From: CAVYXZ01 sp965223835
Lineage (GTDB): Bacteria > Chloroflexota > Anaerolineae > Aggregatilineales > Phototrophicaceae
NCBI GenBank assembly: GCA_965223835.1
Contig: CBDCXQ010000001.1
Span: 434,001 to 498,000, forward strand
Reading direction: 5' to 3'
DNA: 64,000 nucleotides
Shown here: positions 27,703 to 36,396 of the stretch, piece after piece
How positions within the stretch are numbered: the first letter of the stretch is position 1
How the letters are laid out: the number at the start of each line of letters is the position of its first letter
Position numbers and translations under genes: made by a program
The notes under the pieces: generated by a model
What the model was told of the DNA's origin: nothing
The model's database searches: none
Seen by the model: the letters and a program-made list of their open reading frames with translations, nothing else

Positions 27703-28550
27703 GGCAGTTTCCTCCGGGGCGGGATGCTGGCAAAGCCTTCGTTGCTCCAACCGACATGGAGATGACGCTGTCGTAGCGCATCATATAAGCGCCGGGCCGG
27801 GTCGTCATCGCGCCAATCATAACCTGCCGCATTTGCAAACGGACTTTGTGAAGTGCGCGTCCCACCACTGCCATCACCTTCGACAAATGTATCGACCACC
27901 AACCGCTGTGCCCCACTCGCCAGCAAAAAATCTGCAAACTTATCTGTATACGGTAAACAGGGCGACACCGTAATCTGGGTGTTGACGCCAGCGGCAACGG
28001 CGGCTTTCACCGCTGTATAGCGCTGTTCGATGAAGCTGGTGTTGGGACCGTAGGCCAAATCACCCCGGTCCGTTTCCAGCGTCATGCTCAACCACGCATA
28101 GGGAATAGACGCCATCAGAGCCAAATCATCAGTGACCAGCGGGCTGCGGGTTTGAATGAGTAGCAAATCCAGGTCGTCATAATTGGCAAAGACTTCCAAA
28201 CACTGCCGGGTGAAACGGTAACGGCGTTCCAATGGCTGGTAAGGGTCGGTCACCGAACTCATAAAGATGCGCATAGCTGATCGGTCTTTGGCTTTTGCCA
28301 GGGCGGTCTCTAATAGTTGTGGCGCATTCACCTTCAAGATCACCGCCGCACCCCACGTTTCATCGCCGTGTTTGCTATACAGCCAGTTGGGGAGCGTCTG
28401 CGCATAGCAATAGTCACCGCAATAGGTATTGCCCAGCCCGCAGCCAATAGCCCACGACAGGGTATGCGTAAAGGGGTAGTCGCCGGCAGCGAGAAAACCA
28501 CGCTTTTGTTTGGTCAGGATGGATTTGGCTTGAATCGTGCGGATTTTCAT
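27699..28550 (-). CDS. Radical SAM protein with atypical cysteine spacing (SPL/photolyase-like group)
   Basis: The 283-aa protein has a cysteine motif near residues 38-50, WAIGCGLGNTYCGDYCYAQ. The three cysteines are spaced Cx6Cx3C rather than the standard Cx3Cx2C; the final CYA is typical of spore photoproduct lyase-like radical SAM proteins. Later parts are RIFMSSVTDPYQPLERRYRFT, LLIQTRSPLVTDD, VSMTL-type strands (AWLSMTLETD) and TQITVSPCLPYTDKF. The N-terminal KIRTIQAKSILTKQKRGF is also seen in this group. The enzyme should cleave S-adenosylmethionine with a 4Fe-4S cluster; the substrate is unknown. Both ends overlap neighbours by 4 nt. A fragment of a homologue lies at 26846-27034. Confidence 0.85.
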   Translation of the reverse strand: MKIRTIQAKSILTKQKRGFLAAGDYPFTHTLSWAIGCGLGNTYCGDYCYAQTLPNWLYSKHGDETWGAAVILKVNAPQLLETALAKAKDRSAMRIFMSSVTDPYQPLERRYRFTRQCLEVFANYDDLDLLLIQTRSPLVTDDLALMASIPYAWLSMTLETDRGDLAYGPNTSFIEQRYTAVKAAVAAGVNTQITVSPCLPYTDKFADFLLASGAQRLVVDTFVEGDGSGGTRTSQSPFANAAGYDWRDDDPARRLYDALRQRHLHVGWSNEGFASIPPRRKLP

Positions 28551-29350
28551 GACATTGTTCGTTGATTGAGCCAGTTGGCGACATCTTCCAGAACTGTCAT
28601 CTGCTCCGGTTCGTTATGAATTTCATGGTAGAGGTCAGGGTAAATTTTCAGCGTTTTGTCAGTTGATTGTGCCTGTTGATACAGGAATTCGCTGCCGGAA
28701 GCCGGGGAAATTAGGTCGTCGGCACCATGCAAAATGAGCAACGGGAGCCGTAATTGCCGCACTTGTTCTCGAAGATACTGACTTTCGGCCAGGATGAAAT
28801 AGGCCATCCGTAATCGGACCGGCCCATAATAGGTCAGCGGATCGTCAATTGCTGCTTTGATGACCTGCGGGTCGCGCGAGATTCCCTGTACAGCCAGCGG
28901 TATCAATGGCAGGCCGGGCGCGATGCGATTGGCCCAGGGGGCCAGTACACGCAACGTATGTGGATAAAGTTGATCGGTGTGCAGTGGGGTCCCGGTGACC
29001 ATCAGGCCGGTCAGTTGGTCCTGATGTTGTAACGCATAGCGCAGGGCAATGAGTGATCCCATACTATGACCGTAGACAAAAAATGGTGTGTCAGGATGAT
29101 CGGTCTGGATATTGGTGATGGCTTCCGCCAGGTCCGCGCTGGGCTGTTCCACGCTCTCAAAATAACCGCGCCTGCCCCCACTGCGCCCATGACCATGGTG
29201 ATCAGGTGCATAGACGGCATAGCCCAACGCCGTCAGGTGTCGCGCCACATGCTCATAACGCCCACCATGTTCGCCAATGCCATGCACGATGATGACGACC
29301 GATTTGCTGGTTTGCTCAGGTAGCCACTGGTGAATATAGCGGTTTACCAC
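28547..29350 (-). CDS. Alpha/beta hydrolase, monoacylglycerol lipase-like (S33 serine aminopeptidase fold)
   Basis: The 267-aa protein starts at GTG 29350 and overlaps the FHA stop by 7 nt. It has IIVHGIGEHGGRYEHVARHL, APDHHGHGRSGGRRGYF and the nucleophile elbow VYGHSMGSLIALRYA. The catalytic Asp is in LILHGADDLISP and the His in YPDLYHEIHNEPE. This fits the monoglyceride lipase/lysophospholipase group. It is cytoplasmic, with no signal peptide. Its place in an operon with a ClpC-type unfoldase, a kinase and an FHA protein is unusual, and the link is not understood. An ATGA overlap couples it to the radical SAM gene. Confidence 0.92.
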   Translation of the reverse strand: MVNRYIHQWLPEQTSKSVVIIVHGIGEHGGRYEHVARHLTALGYAVYAPDHHGHGRSGGRRGYFESVEQPSADLAEAITNIQTDHPDTPFFVYGHSMGSLIALRYALQHQDQLTGLMVTGTPLHTDQLYPHTLRVLAPWANRIAPGLPLIPLAVQGISRDPQVIKAAIDDPLTYYGPVRLRMAYFILAESQYLREQVRQLRLPLLILHGADDLISPASGSEFLYQQAQSTDKTLKIYPDLYHEIHNEPEQMTVLEDVANWLNQRTMS

Positions 29351-29745
29351 GACTCGTTGCCATCGAATGAGAAGGGGACATCCAACCGCAGCCAGGTGCG
29401 ACCGATGCGGAACAGCACGCCAGGCCGCAGGTTGCTGCGCGACTTGATGGGGTCGGAGTCTTTTTCGATAAAGGTGCCGTTGCGACTGTCGCCATCTTCC
29501 AGCCAGAAGGTGAGGATGAAGGGGTTATCGGTGGTCTCGCTGGCGGTGACCGGTAGCGACTGACAGCCCAACCGCGCGTGTAAGCGCGAAACTTGATTGT
29601 CGAAGGGCATGTAAATATCGCAGCCTTCGCGCCGCCCAATCGTCAGGATTTGCTCCTCACCATGCTCCGGTTGTTCAAAGCGCATGATTTTGCCATCAAA
29701 TGGGCCGCTCATGTAGGTCACTGAGATTTGTTTATCGGCGTGCAT
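29344..29745 (-). CDS. FHA domain protein
   Basis: Starting at ATG 29745, one base after the stop of the kinase-TPR gene, the protein is 133 aa. It consists almost entirely of one forkhead-associated domain: TIGRREGCDIYMPFDNQVSRLHARL, then a longer strand pair with FWLEDGDSRNGTFIEK and FRIGRTWLRLDV. The GR, SRLH and NG residues that bind phosphothreonine are all present. It should dock on proteins phosphorylated by the adjoining kinase; this is inferred from adjacency. The next gene starts inside its last codons. Confidence 0.93.
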   Translation of the reverse strand: MHADKQISVTYMSGPFDGKIMRFEQPEHGEEQILTIGRREGCDIYMPFDNQVSRLHARLGCQSLPVTASETTDNPFILTFWLEDGDSRNGTFIEKDSDPIKSRSNLRPGVLFRIGRTWLRLDVPFSFDGNESW

Positions 29746-29746
29746 G

Positions 29747-32700
29747 TTACTCTTCTTCACCTAGCATCGGCTGGACTCGTTCCAGCTTTTCCCGCGACGG
29801 TTCATGATTGGGGTTAAGCTCCAGCGCCTGTTCAAAAGCGCGGGCCGCATCGTCATATTCTGCCACTTCCAGCAGCGCCTCGCCATAATTATGCCAGAAC
29901 CATGTATCGTTCTCATTGTAATGAACGGCCAATTCATAACAGGCCAGGGCTTCCTGCCAGCGATGCAGAGCACTAAAGGCCAACCCTTGCCCGTTCCAGG
30001 CCCAGGCGTATGAATCGTCAAGCTCCAACGCTTTTTGGTAGCTTTCTATCGCTGCCTCGTTTTCACCCATGCGCCGCAAGACCTGACCCCGCCGCGCCCA
30101 GAGATTGGGGTTTTGTGGCTGGTGCTTCAGGGCCGCATCAACCACCTGCAACGCCTCGCTTTTGCGTTGCATATCCAGCAACACCTCTACCTGATTAATA
30201 TAGTATAACATCACGGTGGGGTCTTGTTGGGTCGCACGTTGATAACTGGCGAGGGCTTCTTCGCGATGGCCCAGCGCATAGAGGGCCAGGCCGCGCCCGT
30301 TCCACGCGTAATCGTGTTCCGGGTTGATCTTGAGCGCCTGATCGTAAGCGGCCAGGGCTTCCTGTAACTGTCCCATGCGGCGCAGGGCCTGCCCCCGCTT
30401 GGACCAGCTTTCGGTATGGAGCGGGTTCAAGGCCAGTGCCTGGTCTAAGACGCGCAGGGCTTCTTCGAAGCGGCTCAACATGATGAGTTCGTCGCCATGA
30501 TTGTACCAGTACCAGACATCTTCCGGGTCAGCCGCGGCCGCTTGCTGGAACGAATAGAGGGCTTCCTCGTGGCGACCGAGACCGCTCAGCGTCAGGCCGC
30601 GCCCATTCCAGGCCCAGGCATAGGTTGGGTCCAATTCGACCGAGCGTGAATAACTGGCGAGCGCGTCTTCATAGCGGTCCAACCGACGCAAGATTTGCCC
30701 GTGTTTGGCCCAGATGCGGGCGTTGCGACTGTCGAGCTTGAGGGCTTGATCGAGCAGGACCAGGGCCTCTTCATACTGATGCATATAATTCACCAGCAGA
30801 TCGGCCAGTTGATACACAAAAAGCGCATCATTAGGCGCGTGTTTGGTGGCTTGTAGATAGGCTGCGAGTGCTTCCTCATAACGCTGCATGGCTTCCAGCG
30901 TAATGCCCTGTTCGTTCCACGCCCAGGCATAATCGGGTTCGATGCGTGTGGCTTGTTGATAGGCTTTGAGGGCTTCTTCGGGGCGGTTTAGATGGCGTAG
31001 AGCGCTGCCCAACCGTGCCCAGCTTTTGGCATGATCGCGGTTGATTTCAGTGGCTTTCTCAAGCAGCGGCACGGCCTCGGAATAGCGATGCAGCCGGACC
31101 AGGACATTGCCCTGGTTATAGTGGGCGTGCCAGACACCCTGCTCGGCGGCCTGTTCATAACAGCGCAAGGCGTCTTCATACCGACCCATGCGCTCATAGG
31201 CGATGCCTTTGCCGTTGATGACCCAGCCGGAATCAGGTTGCAAAGCGATCGAGCGATCATAGGCTGCGAGGGCTTCTTCATAGCGTTTCACATAGCGCAA
31301 GACCTGGCCTAATTTCGACCAGCTTGAAGCATGGGTCGGGTCGGTCTGGGTGGCCCGTTGGGCCGGGTGAATCGCTTCTGCATAATGTTTGAGTTGAATC
31401 AGTGTTTCGACCACATTATACCAGTGCCAGACCTCGTTCGGCTCGTACTGGGTGGCTTTTTTGAAGCTGAGTAAGGCTTGCTCAAGCTGACCATTTTGCT
31501 TGAGCGAGAGACCGTAACCATTGTGTGCCCAGCCATATTCGGGCGCGAGTTTGATGGCCTCCTGATAGGCACGAATCGATTCGGGATATTCCTGCAATAG
31601 CCGGTAAACCTGACCCAGCTTGGCCCAGCTATTGGGGTGTGCCGGATTCAGTTGCAGCGCTCTTTCCAGCAACGGAATAGCCGCCCGCTGCTGATTCATG
31701 CTTAACATCACATCAGCCTGATTGCACCAGTGCCAGACATCTGCCGGGCTAATCTCCGCCGCTTTTTCATAGCAGGCAAGCGCCTCTGCGAATTGTTCCA
31801 TGCGCTCGAGCACGATACCCTTGCCATTCCAGGCGAAGGCATAATTGGGTTGAATTGCCAGGGCCTTGTCATAGCACTCCAGGGCTTCTTGATAGCGGCC
31901 CAGGACGCGCAGGGTGCGCCCCTTACGTGCCCAGGCCCAGGCGTAATCAGCCTTCAGGGCGATGGCATCATCATACGCAACCAGTGCCTCTTCCATGTGG
32001 CCCAGTTCTGTCAGTGAATAGCCCTTGTCCATCAATTCGCGGGCTTCCAATGCTGGCCCCGTGATTTCTAACACGGCGGGAGCGCCGGTAATGGCTTCAT
32101 ATAAGGGGGATAACGCATCAACGATCACACCCCAGCGTTCGGGCCGATTGTCCGGCTCTTTTTCCAGGCAGAAGAAGGTTAACTCGCGTAAACCGGCGGG
32201 AATGCGCTCGATTTCCTCGTCGCGGAAAAACGGCTTCCAATTTACGTGTGCATCCAGCCATTGACGAAAACGGCGGGCCTCGAAGACATGGCGACCGGTG
32301 AGCATCTCATACAGCAAGCAGCCAAAGGCATAAATATCAGAGCGCATATCGACGGGCTGTGAACGGCATTGCTCAGGTGACATATACGGCGCGGTGCCAA
32401 CAATCGCCCCGACCCGCGTGAGGGGGACGCCACCCCGATTGACTGGCTCATCGGGTGAGTGGGTGTCTTCATTGGCAACCGGTATATCCTCTAACTCCAA
32501 AGAGCGCACCAAACCAAAGTCGGTCACCTTCGCGATGGCATCATGCGTGATGAGGATGTTGGCTGGTTTCAGATCCCGGTGGACCAGGCCCGGTACCTTG
32601 AGCGTGGCGTGTTGCATACCCAGCGCGATGTGCAGCCCGAATTCAATGGATTGTGCCAGGTCCAACCGGTTGTGATCGATCCAACTGCGCAGGTCCGGGC

Positions 32701-33751
32701 TGTAACCTTCCTCAGCGCTGATATGCTCCAGGAAGATGTGCGGGCGACCGACGATATTCTGGACCAGCCGGGCGTTAACCACATGGCGGTGTTTTTCCAG
32801 CTTGACCCACGTCACCGCTTCATTGTTGAAACGGGTGACTGCCCGGTCATTATTCAGAAAACGACTCTGAAAGGTCTTAATTGCAACCGGGGCACGCTCT
32901 TCGCGATCATAACACAGGTAAACAATGCCCATGCCACCGCGCCGAATGTCAGCGACTTCAAAGCGATCATCAATCCGGTCACCGATGCCAAATTCATCTT
33001 CGGGTTCATCGGGCGTGCTCTTAATCAGCGGACCTAATTTGATGCCACTGGCTTCTAATTCCACTGAAAGCTGATCGTCCAGGACCTGTTGTTCAATCCG
33101 GGTCTCGTCGGAAACCAGTTCGACATCCCCACTGGAAAGCTGAAGATCGTCGTCACGACCGTAATCAACCATGGTAGCTGAGTTGGAACGCGTTGAGAAC
33201 GCGGTTTGGCCGGAGATGGGTCGGGCGAACTGGGTAATGTCACTGTCGACCAGATCACCGGTGGAACCCAGTTGCTGTTCATAGGCTTTGAAGAAGTCGG
33301 CGAGCACGACAGGATCGAGTTCGGGACGGCGTTCGTCTTCAGCCAGCGCCCACAAAGCCACCGCGATGTTACGGGCGGTTGGTGCTTCCCGCGCACAGGT
33401 CACGACCCATGCCATAAATTCTTCGATTAAGCGGCGGGCCTGCGCCCGGTCAATGTCGTTGCTGGCATCTTGATAGGCGCGTTGATAGGCGGTGAGCGCC
33501 TTGCCTACATAAAATATTTGCAAGGTGTCATCTTCATTCAGCGCCTGTTCAGCGCACCGATCACCCAGCACAAAAAAATCATTAATGTCGTTGCGGCGGA
33601 GTGCCAACCGGCCCAATAAGCGTATCGATTGGTCGGGGTCGGTCGCGAAATCGTCAAATTGATCTGCTTTGTGCCGTTTGCGCAGGATCTGGCGCTGTTC
33701 GTCGGGCAGCAAATGGACGAGCTGGCGTTCACTTTGAGGTGGGCGTTTCAT
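29747..33751 (-). CDS. Ser/Thr protein kinase with 22 tetratricopeptide repeats
   Basis: This 1334-aa protein has three parts. About 1-255 is a helical then disordered acidic region; the opening QSERQLVHLLPDEQRQILRK is distinctive. About 264-545 is a complete Hanks kinase with RRGGMGIVYLC, AIK (Lys292), HRDLKPANILIT, TDFGLVRS and GTAPYMSPEQC. About 570-1318 holds 22 TPRs of 34 residues each. Repeats 2-22 follow a three-type order seven times (SWAKLGQVLR-like, AWAWNGKG-like, VWHWYN-like), so the solenoid has a 102-residue super-period. No membrane helix is seen. The ATG overlaps the ClpC-type stop (ATGA) and the FHA gene follows after 1 nt. It probably phosphorylates proteins gathered on the TPR surface, including perhaps the unfoldase; targets are not known. 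Confidence 0.95.
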   Translation of the reverse strand: MKRPPQSERQLVHLLPDEQRQILRKRHKADQFDDFATDPDQSIRLLGRLALRRNDINDFFVLGDRCAEQALNEDDTLQIFYVGKALTAYQRAYQDASNDIDRAQARRLIEEFMAWVVTCAREAPTARNIAVALWALAEDERRPELDPVVLADFFKAYEQQLGSTGDLVDSDITQFARPISGQTAFSTRSNSATMVDYGRDDDLQLSSGDVELVSDETRIEQQVLDDQLSVELEASGIKLGPLIKSTPDEPEDEFGIGDRIDDRFEVADIRRGGMGIVYLCYDREERAPVAIKTFQSRFLNNDRAVTRFNNEAVTWVKLEKHRHVVNARLVQNIVGRPHIFLEHISAEEGYSPDLRSWIDHNRLDLAQSIEFGLHIALGMQHATLKVPGLVHRDLKPANILITHDAIAKVTDFGLVRSLELEDIPVANEDTHSPDEPVNRGGVPLTRVGAIVGTAPYMSPEQCRSQPVDMRSDIYAFGCLLYEMLTGRHVFEARRFRQWLDAHVNWKPFFRDEEIERIPAGLRELTFFCLEKEPDNRPERWGVIVDALSPLYEAITGAPAVLEITGPALEARELMDKGYSLTELGHMEEALVAYDDAIALKADYAWAWARKGRTLRVLGRYQEALECYDKALAIQPNYAFAWNGKGIVLERMEQFAEALACYEKAAEISPADVWHWCNQADVMLSMNQQRAAIPLLERALQLNPAHPNSWAKLGQVYRLLQEYPESIRAYQEAIKLAPEYGWAHNGYGLSLKQNGQLEQALLSFKKATQYEPNEVWHWYNVVETLIQLKHYAEAIHPAQRATQTDPTHASSWSKLGQVLRYVKRYEEALAAYDRSIALQPDSGWVINGKGIAYERMGRYEDALRCYEQAAEQGVWHAHYNQGNVLVRLHRYSEAVPLLEKATEINRDHAKSWARLGSALRHLNRPEEALKAYQQATRIEPDYAWAWNEQGITLEAMQRYEEALAAYLQATKHAPNDALFVYQLADLLVNYMHQYEEALVLLDQALKLDSRNARIWAKHGQILRRLDRYEDALASYSRSVELDPTYAWAWNGRGLTLSGLGRHEEALYSFQQAAAADPEDVWYWYNHGDELIMLSRFEEALRVLDQALALNPLHTESWSKRGQALRRMGQLQEALAAYDQALKINPEHDYAWNGRGLALYALGHREEALASYQRATQQDPTVMLYYINQVEVLLDMQRKSEALQVVDAALKHQPQNPNLWARRGQVLRRMGENEAAIESYQKALELDDSYAWAWNGQGLAFSALHRWQEALACYELAVHYNENDTWFWHNYGEALLEVAEYDDAARAFEQALELNPNHEPSREKLERVQPMLGEEE

Positions 33752-36123
33752 GGACTATTTCCGGCTTCGAACCTCAGTTGACCGTCAGCGACGTGTGCCT
33801 GGATGGTTGCACCAGCTTCAAAGCTGTCCTCAACGATTCTTGCGCTCAAGGGGCGGGTAACGTACCGTTCGATGGCCCGGCGCATCGGCCTGGCACCATT
33901 GATTGGGTCAAAGCCTTTGCTCAGCACAAACTCACGGGCATCAGCGGCCAGTTCGAGCGTGAGATTTTGCGCGGCCAGACGTCCATACAGGTCTTGCATT
34001 TCCAGGTCAAGTATTTTACTGACAATCGTTTCGTTCAAGGGGTTAAAGATAATCACCTCGTCAACGCGATTGAGAAATTCAGGCCGGAAGAACTTGCCGA
34101 GGTGTGCCCGGAAGCTGTCCGACCGATTCTGGCTACCGGTAAAGCCAACTGATTTGCTACTTTCCTCGGTGCCGATATTACTGGTCATAATGAAAACGGC
34201 GTGGCGGGCATCAACTTTGCCGCCCCGCGCATCGCTCAACCGGCCTTCGTCGAACACCTGCAAGAAAATATCAAAGACTTCGGGAGCGGCTTTTTCCACT
34301 TCATCCAGCAGCACCACGCTATAGGGTCGTCGCCGCAGACCATCGGTCAGTTGGCCGCCGCGTTGAGCGTCTTTGTAACCGGGGGGTGCCCCGATCAAAC
34401 GGGCGACGGTGTGCGAATCATGGAACTCGGACATGTCCAGGCGCAGGATCGCTTCCTCGTCACCAAATAGATTCTCGGCCAGTGCCAGGCCCAGTTCAGT
34501 TTTACCCACGCCGGACGGTCCCAGAAACAGGAACGCCCCGACTGGACGGTTGGGATCACCCAGCCCGGCCCGCGCCGTTTTGATGGCTGCCGCAACAGTC
34601 TTCACAGCTTCATCCTGACCGATGACCCGCTCCAATAGCGAGTTTTCCAGGTTCGCCAGCCGCTGCCGTTCGTCGGCAGTCAGGTCGCTGATGGGGATAC
34701 CCGTCCAATCGGACAACACATCGGCAATAATGTCGACCCCGACATAGATGTCATCGTCCAGGTTGCTGTCGTCTTCGTCGGGGGCAACGGTGCGAATCAG
34801 TACTCTGGTGCAGGCTTCATCCAACAGGTCAATCGCTTTATCGGGTAAACGGCGGTCGGGCAGGTAACGGACGGACATCCGCACCGCAGCTTCTAATGTC
34901 TCAGATCGAATCTGTACGCCGTGATGTTCTTCAAGAATCGCTTTCTGCCCGGTGAGGATCGCCAGCGTATCTTGCTCGGAGGGTTCTTCAATATCCACCG
35001 TGCGGAAACGGCGTTTCAGCGCCTCATCCTGGGCAATCGCCTTGCGATATTCTTCATGGGTCGTCGCGCCGATGCATACCAGTTCACCGCGAGCCAGGGC
35101 CGGTTTGAGGATATTGGCCGCATCCAGGTTGCTATCAATCGTGTCGCCCGCGCCGACGATCGTATGGATTTCATCAATAAATAGGATCACGTTCGCCGCA
35201 CGTTTTACCTCGTCCACAATGCCGATCAGCCGCTCTTCAAACTGTCCCCGCAGGCTGGTGCCCGCGACCAGGGTGCCGATTTCAATCTGCACAATCCGGC
35301 GATTAAGGAGTGATTTGGGCGCAGTGCCCTCGGCAATCGCAAACGCCAGCCCTTCGACAACCGCTGTTTTACCCACGCCAGCATCGCCCAGCAGCAGCGG
35401 GTTATTCTTTTTGCTGCGGGCCAGGGTGCGGGCCAGGGCACGGATTTCGCGGTCACGACTTATCGCAGCATGGATCTTGCCGTCCTGGGCCTGGCGGGTC
35501 AGGTCTCGGCCATATTTATCGAGGAGCGGTGTCGGCAACTGGTGGTCGTTGTCACCGTTCATATCAGCAAAGGAATCCGACAAATCGCGCTGCTGGCGGT
35601 GACTGAAGGCCTGGTCAATTTCTTCGAATTCAAAAGGTGTTCTAGGCTCAATGACGCTGGGAAAGCCCTCTTCGCTTTCCTCCATGATGAGGCGTTGCAG
35701 CCATAGATTGATGTCAAAACCCAGGTCTACCAGAACCCGCACGGGGACACTTTCGCCTTCCTGCAACAGGGCCATCATAAAGTGGCTTTCGCTGATCTCA
35801 TCTTGTTCGTCGCGCTCTGCCAGGAAAATCGCCAGCGACAGAATCATCGCGGCGCGGGGTGTCAGCGGCAATACCTCGCCCAGTTTATCTTCGCCGGTGC
35901 CGATCTCACGGCGGATTTCGCGACGGACCTGCTGCGGGTCCAGCCCGGCGCGGCCCAGCAATTGGCACACGGGGCCAACCGCGTTGCGCGTCACCGTAAT
36001 AAACAGATGTTCAACCCCGATGTAATTGTGTCCCAGCCGGTGCGCTTCTTCTGCCGCGCTGTTCAACAAGAACAGACAGCGCTCACGGATCTCTTTTTCG
36101 GGAATGTCGGGTGAAGGTGTCAA
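33748..36123 (-). CDS. ClpC-type AAA+ unfoldase without a middle domain
   Basis: The 791-aa protein starts at TTG 36123, six bases after GAGG. It has a Clp N domain (about 10-150), a linker, AAA-1 with Walker A GDAGVGKT (246-253) and Walker B FIDEIH (315-320), and AAA-2 with GPSGVGKT (535-542) and LLDEVE. VGF at 659-661 lies where ClpC carries its ClpP-docking tripeptide, so it should feed a ClpP protease rather than act as a ClpB disaggregase. The coiled-coil M domain between the AAA rings is replaced by a short acidic stretch (PDEDDSNLDDD), so MecA-type control is unlikely. The N-terminal linker (about 150-200) is long. It heads the six-gene operon with the TPR kinase and FHA protein. A T6SS ClpV identity was considered; no T6SS core gene is present. 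Confidence 0.92.
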   Translation of the reverse strand: MTPSPDIPEKEIRERCLFLLNSAAEEAHRLGHNYIGVEHLFITVTRNAVGPVCQLLGRAGLDPQQVRREIRREIGTGEDKLGEVLPLTPRAAMILSLAIFLAERDEQDEISESHFMMALLQEGESVPVRVLVDLGFDINLWLQRLIMEESEEGFPSVIEPRTPFEFEEIDQAFSHRQQRDLSDSFADMNGDNDHQLPTPLLDKYGRDLTRQAQDGKIHAAISRDREIRALARTLARSKKNNPLLLGDAGVGKTAVVEGLAFAIAEGTAPKSLLNRRIVQIEIGTLVAGTSLRGQFEERLIGIVDEVKRAANVILFIDEIHTIVGAGDTIDSNLDAANILKPALARGELVCIGATTHEEYRKAIAQDEALKRRFRTVDIEEPSEQDTLAILTGQKAILEEHHGVQIRSETLEAAVRMSVRYLPDRRLPDKAIDLLDEACTRVLIRTVAPDEDDSNLDDDIYVGVDIIADVLSDWTGIPISDLTADERQRLANLENSLLERVIGQDEAVKTVAAAIKTARAGLGDPNRPVGAFLFLGPSGVGKTELGLALAENLFGDEEAILRLDMSEFHDSHTVARLIGAPPGYKDAQRGGQLTDGLRRRPYSVVLLDEVEKAAPEVFDIFLQVFDEGRLSDARGGKVDARHAVFIMTSNIGTEESSKSVGFTGSQNRSDSFRAHLGKFFRPEFLNRVDEVIIFNPLNETIVSKILDLEMQDLYGRLAAQNLTLELAADAREFVLSKGFDPINGARPMRRAIERYVTRPLSARIVEDSFEAGATIQAHVADGQLRFEAGNSP

Positions 36124-36349
36124 GATGAACCTCTAGCCTAGCGTTTAAAATTACAAACTATAATGAAGTATACCAATTGCAAGCGATTTTCGGGAATTTT
36201 CCCTGCATCGGTCAAATTCTAACATCGAAGTGCTGACCCTGCCCATAAGAGCATCGTTTGTTTGTGGTAAGGACTTGCGCAGAAATTTGCTTTATCCGCA
36301 TATTGCCCTGTGCGACAAATGTAATGTACAGCGTAGCAATTCAAACGTT

Positions 36350-36355
36350 TATAAT
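36350..36355 (+). promoter_or_regulatory. -10 box of the transmembrane kinase gene
   Basis: A perfect TATAAT; no good -35 box is visible. A start near 36362 would place the ATG at 36367 almost at the RNA end and so supports the ATG at 36397. Confidence 0.45.
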
Positions 36356-36396
36356 GTGGGTGAGTTATGGTTGGTATCATCTCTGAGAAGGTCTCT

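Noticed and set aside
30000..32000. DNA tandem repeat or CRISPR-like array
   Set aside because: The repetition comes from coding TPR units of about 102 bp with divergent DNA; there are no constant repeats with unique spacers.
27232..36123. Type VI secretion cluster
   Set aside because: ClpV, kinase and FHA analogues are present, but no tube, sheath, baseplate or membrane-complex gene is seen, and the unfoldase carries VGF like ClpC.
36123..36396. Riboswitch or RNA gene in the divergent kinase/ClpC gap
   Set aside because: Apart from one TATAAT box the 273 nt show no stable stem pattern or known motif that I could recognise.
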